DNA of 64,000 bases from Micropterix aruncella (taxonomy: Eukaryota; Arthropoda; Insecta; Lepidoptera; Micropterigidae). Every line of letters begins with the position of its first letter. Position 1 is the first letter of the stretch. Below, one piece after another: positions 1 through 9,800 of this stretch. Under the pieces are notes generated by a model. It made no database searches. It saw nothing but the letters and a program-made list of their open reading frames with translations, and was not told the origin of the DNA. The stretch is taken from contig OX155963.1 of assembly GCA_944548615.1 (NCBI GenBank), positions 19,896,261-19,960,260 on the forward strand, written 5' to 3'. Both the position numbers and the translations under genes were made by a program.

Positions 1-161
1 ACTGAAATTTCTCAAAGCATCAAAACCGGTCTACCTAAAGACCAGTCATGGTCTACAATTAAAAGAATGTATAACATGACCTTAAAATGCAGTACTGTTG
101 TTTATATCCTGTTAACGACCTTTTAATCTTGTCAAGTTATAGCAAAAGCAAACATATATAC

Positions 162-462
162 CTCTCTCGTACAACCGGACAGCCTCCGCCATGTACGGCA
201 CGAGCAACCGATTGACGACGAATCCAGGTGTATCCTTGCAGGTGATGCAGGTTTTTCCAACCGCTTTCCCCCAGGCCATCATCGCGAGGTACGCCTCTTC
301 CGACGTCTCCTCCGTTTTGATGACTTCAAGCAACTTCATAACGGGAACGGGGTTGAAGAAGTGGAGACCGCCGAATTTGTCTTTCCTCTTCACCGACTGC
401 GCAATTTCTCTTATCGACAGCGACGAAGTGTTTGATGCAAAGAGTGTGTGGTTTGGCGCTAT
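162..462 (-). CDS. HADH: HADH-A exon 3
   Basis: 301 bp, the same length as the equivalent exon in copies B and C. It starts at [15 protein letters not shown] and ends at RLYERG in phase 1. It contains [12 protein letters not shown] and the [11 protein letters not shown] motif. The donor is G|GTATAT, weaker than those of the other exons. Confidence 0.9.
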
Positions 463-2157
463 CTGTCAATAGAAGAAAAAAAAACAACTGTCAATTATCA
501 AAATTCAAAAAACATAACTCAGTTGTCAAAATTCGAATATGGAATGATAGTAAAACTATCATAGTTAAAATGAAATGTAGTATCGAACCTTGTTTACGTT
601 TTTACTCTACTAGCACCCTAAATATTTTCACTTTCACAAAGGTTGGCTGTAAGAGATTGCAAGTTTAGCAATAAGTCCGCCTGCTGTATGTTTGTCTTAC
701 AATATGCAATAAAGAATTTCTATCTATCTATCTATTTATCTACCTTTTTCATTAACAAAAAAAAACACTACTAGATTTGATCATTTTAACCCTAGAGCCC
801 CAATTGGCCGATATCGGACACAACACGATTTAGCGTGACGGGCCCGCTTTAATTTAATTTTAATTTAATTTGTTTTATTTTATTATGTTTTATTACGTTA
901 ATGTTTTATTATAATTATGGGTACAGTGGTTTGGCAGTAATTAATGTTTTGGTGAGACAGTGTCATAATTCATTTTTTTAACTAATTTTTACTAAATTTT
1001 TTTGGGACATCAACTTGTCAATCAGCTGAAGGGCCAAGGCCTGAAGGGTTAATGCTAAATCTGATAGGAAATAGCGTCGAAAGCACAATATTTCGTGACT
1101 TAAAATTTTCAAATTTATTTTTTTTTCATGCTACTTTTTTTATGAAATTGAAGACTGTTGCGGTTGTTTGATAAATAAGATAAAAATGAATTGAATGCGT
1201 GAATTTTATAGCACCCAACATTTCATCGATGTTGCAACCGCCACTGCCTAGGGTAGGCTGAAGAGCTGTCAATCCGTTGCTCCGCAGTAAGGCGCATACC
1301 GCTGCCACCACTGCGTAGATTATAAGTGGTGGGGTGGCGAAACAGCGGATTGACAGCTCTTCAGTATACCCTAAACAACGGTGGTTGCAACATCGCCGAA
1401 ACGTCGGATGCTACAAACTTCACATGGCAAATTCGTTTTTATCTTATTTATAATACTTTTTTTTTACTTAGTTTTTATGATAGCTTTAAAAAAAACTAAC
1501 TTAACCTAGCGCCATAAAGGTATTTATGAATTGTTTAAAAAAAACGAACTTAACCTACCGAAATATAGGTGTTTGAGGCTTCTTTATATATAAAGATTAT
1601 TGCAGTTTCGGAATCAGTGTCGAGAATATAGTCGAATGACGTCAAAACATCAACAATGAAGAATAGGTACGAATACTAGAACGTTAAACTTACAGTATCG
1701 ATGCTGCTGAAAAGTTTGTGCTTCACGTCCATGTTTTCCACGATCGCTTCGACGACTAAATCAGTGGTTTTGACGGCGCTTTGCAAGTCTGTCGTCGTCT
1801 GTAAATTCTTTAAGGCATTTTCGACAAACTTTTCGGCTTCCTCCGGCTTTTCCTTGTAGACTTTCTTGGCGACTCGGCCGAGGTTTGCCTTAATGGAAAC
1901 CTGCGCTTTTTGCAGGACTTCTCCATTGACGTCAACGAGGGTCACGCCATGACCAGATTGAGCAGCAACCTAAATTAAATATCAAATAGATAGTAACTGT
2001 AGGTAATAGGTATTTTTAAGTATTTATGTATATTAATAAGACTTACCTGGGCGATTCCCGATCCCATAAGCCCACCCCCTATAACTGTGACGTGTTTGAT
2101 AGCATTGCGGGCCATCGAAGTGGAGAAACTCCTCGAAATAATAGTGAAGGGCACCAT
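162..2157 (-). CDS. HADH: HADH copy A, partial gene running off the left edge
   Basis: Mitochondrial short-chain L-3-hydroxyacyl-CoA dehydrogenase, which oxidises 3-hydroxyacyl-CoA with NAD+ in fatty-acid beta-oxidation. Three coding exons are visible on minus: 2157-2047, 1969-1694 and 462-162, all with AG acceptors and GT donors. The N terminus ([18 protein letters not shown]) is basic and Ser/Thr-rich, like a mitochondrial presequence. It is followed by the NAD-binding loop [13 protein letters not shown], then the catalytic-domain stretch [16 protein letters not shown] with the family's active-site His and Glu. The final exon (about 82 residues in copies B and C) must lie left of base 1. 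Copy A differs from B and C by an extra 77-bp phase-0 intron after GIAQ and is clearly diverged in sequence, so it may be the older or ancestral copy. No internal stop is seen in the visible exons. Confidence 0.9.
640..745 (+). mobile_element. LINE 3' end with (TATC)n tail
   Basis: A short stretch ending CAATAAAGAATT followed by tandem TCTA/TATC units. It resembles the 3' tails of insect non-LTR retrotransposons, which end in simple repeats. No coding part is kept. It lies in the intron between HADH-A exons 2 and 3. Confidence 0.5.
786..1052. mobile_element. piggyBac-like MITE (267 bp), uninterrupted copy
   Basis: Bounded by TTAA-CCCTAGAG on the left and CTGAAGGG-TTAA on the right, the TTAA target and CCC/GGG ends of piggyBac-type elements. 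It has no coding capacity. A second copy at 35175-36791 carries two later insertions, so this copy shows the undisturbed structure. Confidence 0.75.
1126..1460. mobile_element. Foldback MITE with long inverted arms
   Basis: Arms read inward from about 1196 and 1420: GTGAATTTTATAGCACCCAA on the left and the complementary GGATGCTACAAACTTCAC on the right. Both continue through GTTGCAAC and GCTGTCAATCCG. The outer flank TTTTATCTTATTTATAAT also occurs beside the hairpin at 7326-7461, so both belong to one foldback family. It sits in a HADH-A intron. Confidence 0.65.
1694..1969 (-). CDS. HADH: HADH-A exon 2
   Basis: Ninety-two codons in phase 0, from [15 protein letters not shown] to SSIDT. The acceptor is TTTAG and the donor ACT|GTAAGT. 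It completes the NAD-binding Rossmann domain. Confidence 0.9.
2047..2157 (-). CDS. HADH: HADH-A exon 1
   Basis: It encodes the first 37 residues: presequence plus the glycine-rich NAD loop. The start ATG is at 2157-2155. The donor reads CAG|GTAAGT at 2046-2041. Phase 0. Confidence 0.9.
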
Positions 2158-2930
2158 TGTTGCTTGACTACTGAATTATTAAGGTTAACAGAAGCGCGTT
2201 CGTGTCAATAAAATGTTTATTTAATTACAACGAATGGCAGCAACCGTTCACATATCACGACCGACGGAGAATTAAACGGTCAAAGTCCGTGTTGGTGCAG
2301 TCAACAGTCAACCGACAAATCGCGGCAAATGCAAAGTATAAGAACTACGATCACAAACTACTGTCAGCTGTCACAACTGTCAATTGTCATGACATTTCAA
2401 CACAACCGATCTGTCAGACTCTCGACATAGCTATTCTTATATTTTGATAAAATATAAATGGATAACCCTCTTACCAATCAGTGCCGGACCATAAAAAAAC
2501 GAATAATTTTACGTGCATAAATGTCGGTAGATTTTAATTAAATTAGAAGGTAGGCAGGTAGGTACAAATTCAGCAGAGACGTTAAAACGAAACGAGGCTT
2601 TGTAAACTTGGGTAACTTCGGGGGCGTCTTCTCTTTCGCTCTTTTGGACATTCCATTAAAAATTTGCATAATAATTAATACATTTTTAACCCACGGACAA
2701 CGTTGTAGAAATTTCACTCTTATTATAGACAAATACTGACGCTGTCGTATTTCTATTTTCTTGAAAAAAATCAATGTTATCGGCATTGAAAAGTTTCTTC
2801 TAATGATAGGGGATATAATATTCATTAATTTATTCATGAATCGGTTCATGAAAATATTATGACTCATTATGTGGGGGGGGGGCGCCAGTTTTGCATGCGG
2901 CAATTTTGCACAAATGTCACTTTTGACAGT
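2158..2930. other. HADH-A / TAF9 divergent spacer, left half
   Basis: AT-rich DNA upstream of both HADH-A (minus) and TAF9 (plus), so it should contain the HADH-A promoter. I see no convincing TATA box, coding exon or complete transposon. A run of G at 2873-2882 is a simple repeat. Confidence 0.4.
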
Positions 2931-3280
2931 TCCAAATCTGTTGAGGGCAGATTTGCAGGAGGCAACCTTGCAGGCGGCAACCTTGCAGGCGGCAACCTTC
3001 AGTACAGTTTTTAAGTTTTTCTGTTAGGTTAGGTTAGGTTAGGTTTTTCTTTCCCTAAAATCGAAGTGACATTAATTACCGGCATCCTTGTAGTGGATGA
3101 CTTTTATACATCAAACTAAACATTAAAAAAATGTTTTAAGTTTTTCTGTTAGGTTAGGTTAGGTCATTTTGACATTTGCAAAACTGCCTTCTGCAAGATT
3201 GCCTTCTGCAAAACTGCCGCCTGCAAGAATGCCGTCTGCAAGATTGCCGTCTGCAAATTTGCCTTCTGCAAGTTTGATGG
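2931..3280. repeat. Inverted minisatellite element with (TTAGG)n runs
   Basis: On the left are roughly 15-bp units like GGCAACCTTGCAGGC. On the right (3176-3275) are units of the complementary type, GCAAGATTGCCGTCT. Between them two TTAGGTTAGGTTAGG runs lie at about 3023-3043 and 3149-3164, each preceded by AAGTTTTTCTG. It looks like a foldback element with tandemly expanded arms, 240 bp upstream of the TAF9 start. Confidence 0.6.
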
Positions 3281-3518
3281 GACCCCCATTATGTGGTTTG
3301 ATGCTAAACTGACGGCTGCAAATGCCAGTGCTCCATCGGTCGTATAATTATCAACTGTGGCCTGTGGCAACAAAAGTCGATCGATTGTCTTTTTGACGTT
3401 TGTTGTGTTCAGTGTGTGTCGTTCTCCAGAGATTATTTTGTGGCTTTTTTAAATCTCAAAACCCGCTTTTATTTAAGTCCGCGGTCAGTGAATCGCCACA
3501 AATGTATTTTTAAATGTT

Positions 3519-4226
3519 ATGAATGAAAAACTAGATAAATCCAAAATGGGAAATCACAGCAAACATGTACCGAAAGACGCGCAGGTTATCATTTCAATGA
3601 TGAAGGATCTAAACATCTCCGACTATGAGCCCAGAGTGATAAACCAGCTGTTAGAATTCACGTACAGGTATGTGACGTCAGTTTTGGAGGACGCACGTGT
3701 ATTTGCGAACCACGGAAAGAAGAAACTCATAGACTTGGACGACGTCCGCTTGGCGGTTCTATCTCAGGTGGATAAATCGTTCACGACTCCGCCGCCGCGC
3801 CAAGTTCTACTAGAAATCGCCAAAAGCAAGAACATCACGCCGCTCCCGCCGATCAAACCGCACTGTGGACTGCGTTTGCCACCCGATCGCTACTGTCTGT
3901 CCGCTTGCAATTACCGCTTGAAGCCGACCACGAAAAAGCAGACGACGAAACTCTTGGGGACCGCGAAAGCAGGGCAGAAAGCGGTTAATCAGCAGAACGT
4001 TATCGTGAAACGACAGACGATCATGACGGTGCCGAAAACGCAGTCGGTTCAAGTAATGCCAAAACCCGTTTTCAAATTTAACACCGGGAATAAAGTCGTT
4101 GCGAAGCCCGCTATAAAAATATCACAGGGCGCACCCGGTGGGCATGTTTCACAAGTGAAAATGGAGGTTGATGTCGATAGTTTGGCTACTAAACGGAAAA
4201 GAGAAGACGATGATTATGACGTGTAG
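3519..4226 (+). CDS. Taf9: TAF9, TFIID/SAGA histone-fold subunit
   Basis: TBP-associated factor 9, a nuclear subunit shared by TFIID and SAGA. It pairs with TAF6 through an H3-like histone fold and helps recognise core promoters. The 235-aa ORF is unbroken and intronless here. Residues about 18-90 (PKDAQVIISMMKDL to VRLAVLSQVD) form the histone fold. The conserved PPPRQVLLEIAKSKN and LPPDRYCLSACNY segments follow. The rest is a basic, low-complexity tail ending in an acidic KRKREDDDYDV. MNEKLDK is taken as the start; an in-frame Met ten codons in (MGNHSKHVPK) is an alternative. It is divergent from HADH-A. Its 3' portion was copied next to HADH-B and HADH-C. Confidence 0.95.
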   Translation: MNEKLDKSKMGNHSKHVPKDAQVIISMMKDLNISDYEPRVINQLLEFTYRYVTSVLEDARVFANHGKKKLIDLDDVRLAVLSQVDKSFTTPPPRQVLLEIAKSKNITPLPPIKPHCGLRLPPDRYCLSACNYRLKPTTKKQTTKLLGTAKAGQKAVNQQNVIVKRQTIMTVPKTQSVQVMPKPVFKFNTGNKVVAKPAIKISQGAPGGHVSQVKMEVDVDSLATKRKREDDDYDV

Positions 4227-4410
4227 TGATATGTATCCATCGTGCGAGATTATTGGTAGATATTAAGATTTTCGTTATTTCAGAGTATATAAGGCTTACA
4301 AATTAAGTTTTAGGTTTACAGTATTCAATTCAATTTAAATGCAGGAATGTGCATTTGAGTTCTTAAAGTGCATTGTTTCCAGATCATTAAACGCTAGAGC
4401 TCTATTAATA
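4227..4410 (+). other. TAF9 3' UTR / downstream flank
   Basis: Noncoding sequence after the TAF9 stop. Its phrases (TTTCGTTATTTCAGAGTAT, AATGCAGGAATGTGCAT) recur in decayed form at 9661-9790 and 20190-20320. That marks this stretch as part of the duplicated TAF9-HADH unit. Confidence 0.65.
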
Positions 4411-4517
4411 ATAATGAAGATGGTCACTGCCATTTTCTCCCGCTAGAAGGCACAGCAGCATATTAGTTCTACAATCTGTCAATCGAATGCAATAGCATGA
4501 CACACTCACACGCATGT

Positions 4518-4831
4518 TTAACCCGTTGAGTATGAGTCAACCAAATCTGGTCGCGAAACAATTATCCGTTGAGTACGAGTCGACCAAATCTGGTCGCGCG
4601 TTTTTTTCACTTCTTTGACGTTCTCATATTTATTCATAATTATCTAATTGTTTTACAAAATGATATTTCAATATTCTATATTCGAAATTTCAATGCAATC
4701 ATTGTGCAGTTGTTCTTTTTATGATTGGTGTAGTAGTTTCGTAGTTATAGTACTTTAAGTCGAGCACCGTCGATGTCGCCGAAAATCCTGCAGATGCATC
4801 CATGAAAATACCCATTTACTCCAAGGGTTAA
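4518..4831. mobile_element. piggyBac-like MITE, empty-site copy
   Basis: TTAA-CCCGTTGAGTA at the left end and TACTCCAAGGG-TTAA at the right: near-perfect inverted ends and TTAA duplications. A second copy at 18083-19429 contains a retrotransposon. The junction there corresponds to about position 4720 here (GTTGTTCTTTTTATGATTGG). Confidence 0.8.
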
Positions 4832-4941
4832 GCCTCGTTTTGCGAGCTTAAACATGCGGCTTGTCGGTTTTTTGGCAGTGCTCAAAGGGTGCTTAGTCTG
4901 AGCCGCTCGGATTGTGTAGACGGCCATGCGCACAGTTCGTG

Positions 4942-5100
4942 AGCGAAATGGACGACCGCAAACAAACGTCGGTTCTTATATCGTTGTATAAGGAATATCA
5001 CATACTGTGTGATCCTAAACACCCCTCTCATTATAACAAATTAAAAAGAGATGATGCTTTGTATGAAATTGCGATAAAGTCTTCGATTCAAGTAGAATGG
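4942..5100 (+). pseudogene. MADF-domain start, likely Harbinger ORF fragment
   Basis: Reads MDDRKQTSVLISLYKEYHI then LCDPKHPSHYNKLKR and DDALYEIA. This is the first half of a MADF-type DNA-binding domain: Leu-Ile, aromatic residues and the CDPKHPSHYN turn. It breaks into unrelated repeat sequence near 5100. MADF/Myb-like proteins are the second gene of many PIF/Harbinger transposons, so this is probably transposon debris. A host MADF exon is possible but has no splice context. Confidence 0.5.
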
Positions 5101-5184
5101 CGGGGCGGGGCTGGCTTGTACGCTCACTGTGAGCCACTCACTCATGCACTTCTATCGAGCCACTCGCTGCGCTTGCAAGTCGGT

Positions 5185-5310
5185 ACGAGGCTTTACACAA
5201 ACACATACATATAAACACTTCATGGTAGGGTTGGTTGTAAGAAATTGTCGCATGATAATAAACCCGCCCACTGTGAAATTTCACAAGAGTAGAAACAAAC
5301 ATTTTCCAAC
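5185..5310 (-). repeat. Interspersed repeat, family also at 40200 and 63230
   Basis: GGTTGGTTGTAAGAAATTGT and the hallmark ATAATAAACCCGCCCA, in reverse orientation to the copies at 40200-40400 and 63210-63420. No coding capacity was recognised. Confidence 0.5.
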
Positions 5311-6118
5311 CGAAATGCTGTTGAAAACCGAAAACCTCTATTTTAGTTAAAACTTCTAACATCTTTTATATTATCTAATATTAATGATTCTTATAAAGAT
5401 CTAGGTAAATGGCGTTTTTATGTTTTTAACAGTGTTAGAGCTAGAAAACGTGTTAGCCTTTTGACAACACTGCGTGTCCGTCAAACCGTCAGGTTTTCTT
5501 TCTTCTTCCTCAGGTAATTTATCTCTCATCTAATTTATCTAATCTAATTTAGACACTAATTTATCTATGATCTCCATTACTCCTCTCACTCTTCGTACGG
5601 ATGCTCGCTCGAACGGTGCATTGCTCACTCCACACTTTCGGAAACTACATAAGTCGACACTAGCGCCAAGTACAAAAATTTTTTACACAAACATCCCCAT
5701 TAGCCTAGGTAATTTTATATATTTTTGTAATTTCTTCATTTTTCTTTTTCTTTTGCTATCAAATCAGATTGATTTTATGAATAAATTTTACTTTGACTGA
5801 TATTCAATTTTATTTCTAATCTATCAAAAAAAGATGAGTTGTGAGCCAGACGACGAGTGACAGCAGTCTGAAATAAGTCCTCAAATATTGGTAATATCAC
5901 TGTAGGTATTTTCTAGGGTTAAGGTACAATTCCGAACATGACTGCAGACCGCAACCGCAGACTGCACTACTTGTGTCAATGCATACCATTGGTATACATT
6001 CGAAACATAGCGCCAGTGCTGCCACAGTGCCACTGCCGCGGCCGCGGACGAACCACTACCGCTCACAAACCTATTGTCGCCGAACTGCATAGTAATAACA
6101 CATAGTTTTTGTAATAAA

Positions 6119-6187
6119 ATGAGTTTTTTGGACGCCGACGAGGAAAAATTGATAAATATTGTGGTTAAATATCAGATATCGGTTTGA
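6119..6187 (+). pseudogene. Harbinger MADF/Myb-like ORF, first 22 codons
   Basis: MSFLDADEEKLINIVVKYQI, then a stop within two codons. The EEKLINIVxKY pattern matches the opening helix of MADF domains. It lies inside the Harbinger derivative and is cut off by the internal deletion. Confidence 0.5.
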
Positions 6188-6416
6188 TATCGTACAAAAT
6201 CAAATTGTCTTTTATTTGAACGATAATTACCTCTAAATATTTTTTGTGACTCCACAAAGGATTTTTAATCAGCACTGAATAACTTCCTTCATGTGGCCTA
6301 TTTTTAAATAAAGGCATTGTAAGCTTTCTTCTTTTTCTGTTATATAGCAACAAAAAGTCATCATCATCTTCCTCTTCCAACAAAAGACTCAAAATCATAT
6401 CGGAATCGATAAACAC
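6165..6416 (-). pseudogene. Harbinger transposase N-terminal fragment
   Basis: 83 residues: an acidic opening (LLEEEDDDDFLLLY) and then RRKLTMPLFKNRPHEGSYSV, typical of the N terminus of HARBI1/ALP1-like DDE transposases in insects. The reading then runs into unrelated sequence at the deletion point. No DDE catalytic residues are kept, so it cannot transpose by itself. Confidence 0.65.
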
Positions 6417-6526
6417 ATCCGACGTCGACAGACTACAATCTTGGGCTCACTTTGTTTAACAGTGATACGACAGCAGCTTTGCAGTCTACATTGCGGTCTG
6501 CAGTAATGTTCGGAATTGTACCTTTA

Positions 6527-6970
6527 GTGTCTTGGTAACACCCTTTTTATTTCTCTTTATAAACACAAATTGGGTCTAAGGCCTGTTATGCGCTGTATTG
6601 CCTCTACAATCCATCTACTTCGCCTACGTTTATTCACTACTCTAGTATGGAGTGGAATTTTGGGACCGCGCGGCTGACAGGGATCGTGTTATTCGTGCAG
6701 AAAAGGTCTGTCTGAAGGTTAGGCAGTGAGGCAATATTATCGAGACTGCTATAGGTAATATTTTCGAGACTTTGCAGAGCCCCCTTCTCTGTACATCATG
6801 GAGGTTTCACTGTGGGTGCAAATGAATATAATACTGCTCCACCAAAATGTTAGCAATCATGATCATGAGAAAACAGCTTCGTACCAAGGGTTTATAAACA
6901 GTTGAATTCAGTGTCATACCAGTAAACTATTGCGCCTAGGGCAAGCATTAAAGTTTGAAAAAAATCTTTA
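6527..6970. other. Unassigned spacer
   Basis: Mixed-composition DNA with no ORF, inverted repeat or family match that I could recognise. Confidence 0.4.
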
Positions 6971-7325
6971 TCTATATAAATAAAAATGAAATGCTGTTCG
7001 TTGGTAACCGCATATTATGTTGAACGGCTGAACCGATTTAGCTGTTTTTCATTCATTAGGATCGAAACTGTTCGTAATAGTCCAGATACGATCCTAATAA
7101 AAAGGAAAATTGGAAAAGTTGCCTGGAAAATTGGAAATTTCAGGAAAACTGAAAGTGCTTTTTTTCTACTCACGATTGATATTCGTAATTCTTTTTTGTA
7201 AATAGGAACGACATATTTTGTTGATTCTTTTTCTGTTTTGATCGCTATGCTCTCTGGATGGAAATATTTCAATCGAATGTATTTAATAAGAATTTAATAT
7301 TTAAATTTAATATTTAATATTTAAA

Positions 7326-7461
7326 CGAATTTACCGCGTGAATTTTGTAGCACCCGACGTTTCGGCGACGTTGCAGCCGCTGTTGTCCAGGGTAGACAAG
7401 ACAACGGCGGCTGCTACGTCGCCGAAACGTCGGGTGCTACAAAATTCACGCGATAAATTCG
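7326..7461. mobile_element. Near-perfect foldback hairpin MITE (136 bp)
   Basis: Arms of about 60 bp, starting CGAATTTACCGCGTGAATTT and ending in the complement CACGCGATAAATTCG, around a loop of roughly 12 bp. Core phrases are GTAGCACCCGACGTTTCGGC and its complement. Same family as 1126-1460. Confidence 0.75.
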
Positions 7462-7849
7462 TTTTTTATCTTATTTATAATGTCAAATAACCGCTATAGT
7501 CTCCGATAAAAATTTTAGGTAAATTATTTTTTCAGCCTAAATTAAAATAAAATTATGTTTTCTACTTTTGTGTTGTTTTGCGATCTGTCCAGCAAATGTA
7601 GTTATTTTATGTATATTCAAATTTATTTATTTCGGTATTAATCTGTATTTTGAAATGGAAACAAGGAAACCCAACTTCACGTTACCCTTATGTATTTTCC
7701 ACCGATGTATTAGGTCTTTTTTTCAGTCCATCCAAGAAACCACGAGTGTTTCTATTTGCGTTTGCTGTTAGTCAAAGTTCGTGGCCCAACATCGTTTCTA
7801 CATCTACTGTCAACGTTTGCCATTGCTAGAGAATGACGCTCATTGAGAT

Positions 7850-8590
7850 TACATCCTCCAAGATGCTGTGATTTCGTGAAATGCTCATCAAATATGAACG
7901 TTGTTTTCGATAATTATCTCAAAATGTTTCCATTGAAACCGATTGATTTGTGGACCAAATACAAAAATTACATATCTGATGATATTTTGCATCAGATGCG
8001 TACTAGAATATTAAATCCAGATTTGCAACAGCGCGAAAATTCACAACTAGGCATTGATATTAACTGAGGACATGCGCTTGATGATATCAAACAAGGTATT
8101 ACGTCAACTAGGTATGACAGCGCCAAATCATCTGATGCACGATGCGTTTATAGAAGAGTTGAAACGCAAAAACAATATGATTGCGATGCCTTGTGAGAAT
8201 CAGTTCGAACCAACGTTCCGTTGTTGAATCGGCAACTGGAAAATATACAACGACACTCTCATGAAAGTTGTGAACGATGGAACAGAAGGGATTTCTTCTT
8301 AGACTTCTTCCGGTGAAACTGGAAAAACTTTTTGATCGCATTGACTTAGACAATGATTCGCTTGCAGACTGAAATTGCATTTGCACTTGCTTCATCAGGA
8401 ATTGCAGCTACGTCAGTTCGTTGCACTTGCACTTGCTTCATCAGGAAGTGCAACTACGAAGATGGACAAACAGCTCATTTAAAACTCTAAAACTCAATTT
8501 GCCGTTGAATATTCAAATGAATGAAACTCCAACTTGCAACCTTTCGAAGAACTGCAATGGGCCAAAGTTTTGCAGCATTGCAAATTATGG
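7850..8590 (+). pseudogene. Helitron helicase (Pif1-like) relic
   Basis: The reading frame is broken repeatedly, but these blocks appear in order: MNVVFDNYLKMFPLK, HQMRTRILNPDLQQ, LMISNKVLRQLGMTAPNHLM, SSGETGKTFLIA (a damaged Walker A), EIAFALASSGIAATS, then LKLNLPLNIQMNETPTCNL and SKNCNGPKF. This is the order in Helitron RepHel helicase domains. Part of the ALASSG block is duplicated near 8425. Stops and frameshifts make it non-functional, and no Rep domain is seen. Confidence 0.75.
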
Positions 8591-9066
8591 TTTGGGATGG
8601 GGGGGGGGTGGAGTTTAGGGGGTTGAGAATTTTGGCGCGGAGGGGGGGGGGTCTGATTGCCGGGAAAGTCTTGCACAAACATTAATTTTCACCTACTGAA
8701 ATCGCTTACAGCTCGCAATGGATATTGCGACCGTAAGCGTACTCTGAATTGGAAACTCACTCTCATCTCCATACCGAACAGCGAATTTGAGAAGCTATTC
8801 AATTATCTTTTTATGTTGAGTTTTAATTGTGAAAATTAGCATTTGAAAATTTTATATTTCTTCGTATAACTGTTCGTCGACATTACAACTCTAGAAAACT
8901 CCAAATTCTTTAGATTTTTTTTTAAATGGTTGACCTCAGTACCAGTTTTTAATATCTAAAAGAAATCCTAATTTTGCATCGTTTTCATGCAGACGTGTGA
9001 ACCTTTCACTCATTGATCCCTTCATCGCTATTTCTTCGTTAGCAGTCATTGCTATTTCTTCGTTTG

Positions 9067-9098
9067 CAGTCAACCCAGCGTGTACGCTGGGTTGACTG
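9067..9098. repeat. 15-bp-arm perfect hairpin
   Basis: CAGTCAACCCAGCGT, a 2-bp GT loop, then ACGCTGGGTTGACTG. Helitrons often have a hairpin near the 3' end, but the expected CTRR end is not immediately downstream. Confidence 0.6.
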
Positions 9099-9359
9099 AT
9101 AACGATAGCTGGTGAGAATGCGATGTATCATATAAATGCATTGGCATGCGATGTATCATAAAAATGCATTGTCATTGGAACTGAACCAACATGTAAAATT
9201 TCAACTTCATAGGATAAAAGGAAGTGGTTCTAATTCAGCTTTCAAGATATGATCTAAACAAACTAACTAACAAACTGCAAGATAAATAAAATCTTGTAAT
9301 AACTTAATAGTAAAAACACATTTTTAAAAACAAGCTTTTATTAAAATGTTCTGTCCCGA

Positions 9360-9500
9360 GCCAACCCTGGGTGCAACAGCCATGTCATAATGGAACTAAG
9401 AACAGGCTATCGGAATTGAATGCTCTACAAAATTTCGTTTCTGAGCTGTTGACCGTTGAGCAGTCCTCTCGTTGGAAGCCAATCCTGGATGCAGAATCAC
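9360..9500 (+). repeat. Single unit of the 124-bp repeat seen at 17430-17920
   Basis: GAGCCAACCCTGGGTGCA, GAATTGAATGC and GTTGACCGTTGAGCAGTC match the tandem array downstream. Here it is a single copy inside the Helitron-like region. Confidence 0.6.
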
Positions 9501-9660
9501 GACATGCTCACCATAAAAATGCATTGTCATCGGAACTGAACCAACATGTAACATTTCAACTTCATAGGATAAGAGGAATTGGTTCTAATTCTGCTTGCAA
9601 GATTTGACCGAAACAAACATACTGGCAAACATTGCAAGGTAAATAAAAGCTTGTAAAAAA

Positions 9661-9800
9661 AGGAGGTTAGTATCAATAGATATAGAAGATTTTCACTATT
9701 TCAAAGTGGCTTACAAATTATGTTCTAGTTTTACATTATTCCAGTTTAATGCAAGAATATGCATCAGAGTGTCTTAAAATGTGTTTTTTTTTCCATAACC
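9661..9800 (+). pseudogene. TAF9 relic 1 (last codons plus 3' UTR)
   Basis: Starts GGAGGTTAGTATCAATAG, matching GGAGGTTGATGTCGATAG near the end of TAF9. It continues with ATTTTCACTATTTCAAAGTG and TTTAATGCAAGAATATGCAT, matching the TAF9 3' UTR. It lies about 210 bp beyond the HADH-B stop, in convergent orientation. Confidence 0.75.

Larger units (their letters stand above)
4411..5700. mobile_element. Composite insertion splitting the TAF9 downstream flank
   Basis: The TAF9 flank stops near 4410 and appears to resume near 5701 (TAGGTAATTTTATATATTTT), as judged by the uninterrupted versions at 9780-9890 and 20340-20430. The roughly 1.3 kb between holds a piggyBac-type MITE, a MADF-coding piece and other repeats. 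Parts recur near 29470-29700 and 30700-31000. Confidence 0.5.
5922..6523. mobile_element. PIF/Harbinger deletion derivative with 3-bp TSD
   Basis: Inverted ends of about 45 bp: AGGTACAATTCCGAACATGA on the left and the matching TTCGGAATTGTACCT on the right. The target duplication TTA (5919-5921 and 6524-6526) is the Harbinger type. Inside are the starts of both typical Harbinger genes. The rest of both genes has been deleted between them. Confidence 0.8.
6971..9660 (+). mobile_element. Degenerate Helitron
   Basis: The left end TCTATATAAATAAAAATGAA follows an A, as Helitron 5' ends do. The interior holds a broken Pif1-type helicase (7850-8590). A 15-bp-arm hairpin (9067-9098) and direct repeats (9180-9300 and 9530-9650) mark the right part. 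It abuts a TAF9 relic at 9661. The exact 3' terminus is unclear and a foldback MITE is nested at 7326-7461. That it is one element is inference. Confidence 0.55.

Noticed and set aside
3020..3165. TTAGG runs as evidence of a telomere or a fusion point
   Set aside because: Only three to four units each, inside a small repeated element. Such short runs are common in insect genomes.
3164..3373. Minus ORF with repeating NLQKA/ILQTA pentapeptides, like a pentapeptide-repeat protein
   Set aside because: The periodicity comes from the 15-bp minisatellite. There is no promoter, splice context or conserved family beyond the array.
9067..9098. Hairpin as a transcription terminator
   Set aside because: This is a eukaryotic repeat region with Helitron debris, so a bacterial-type terminator does not apply.
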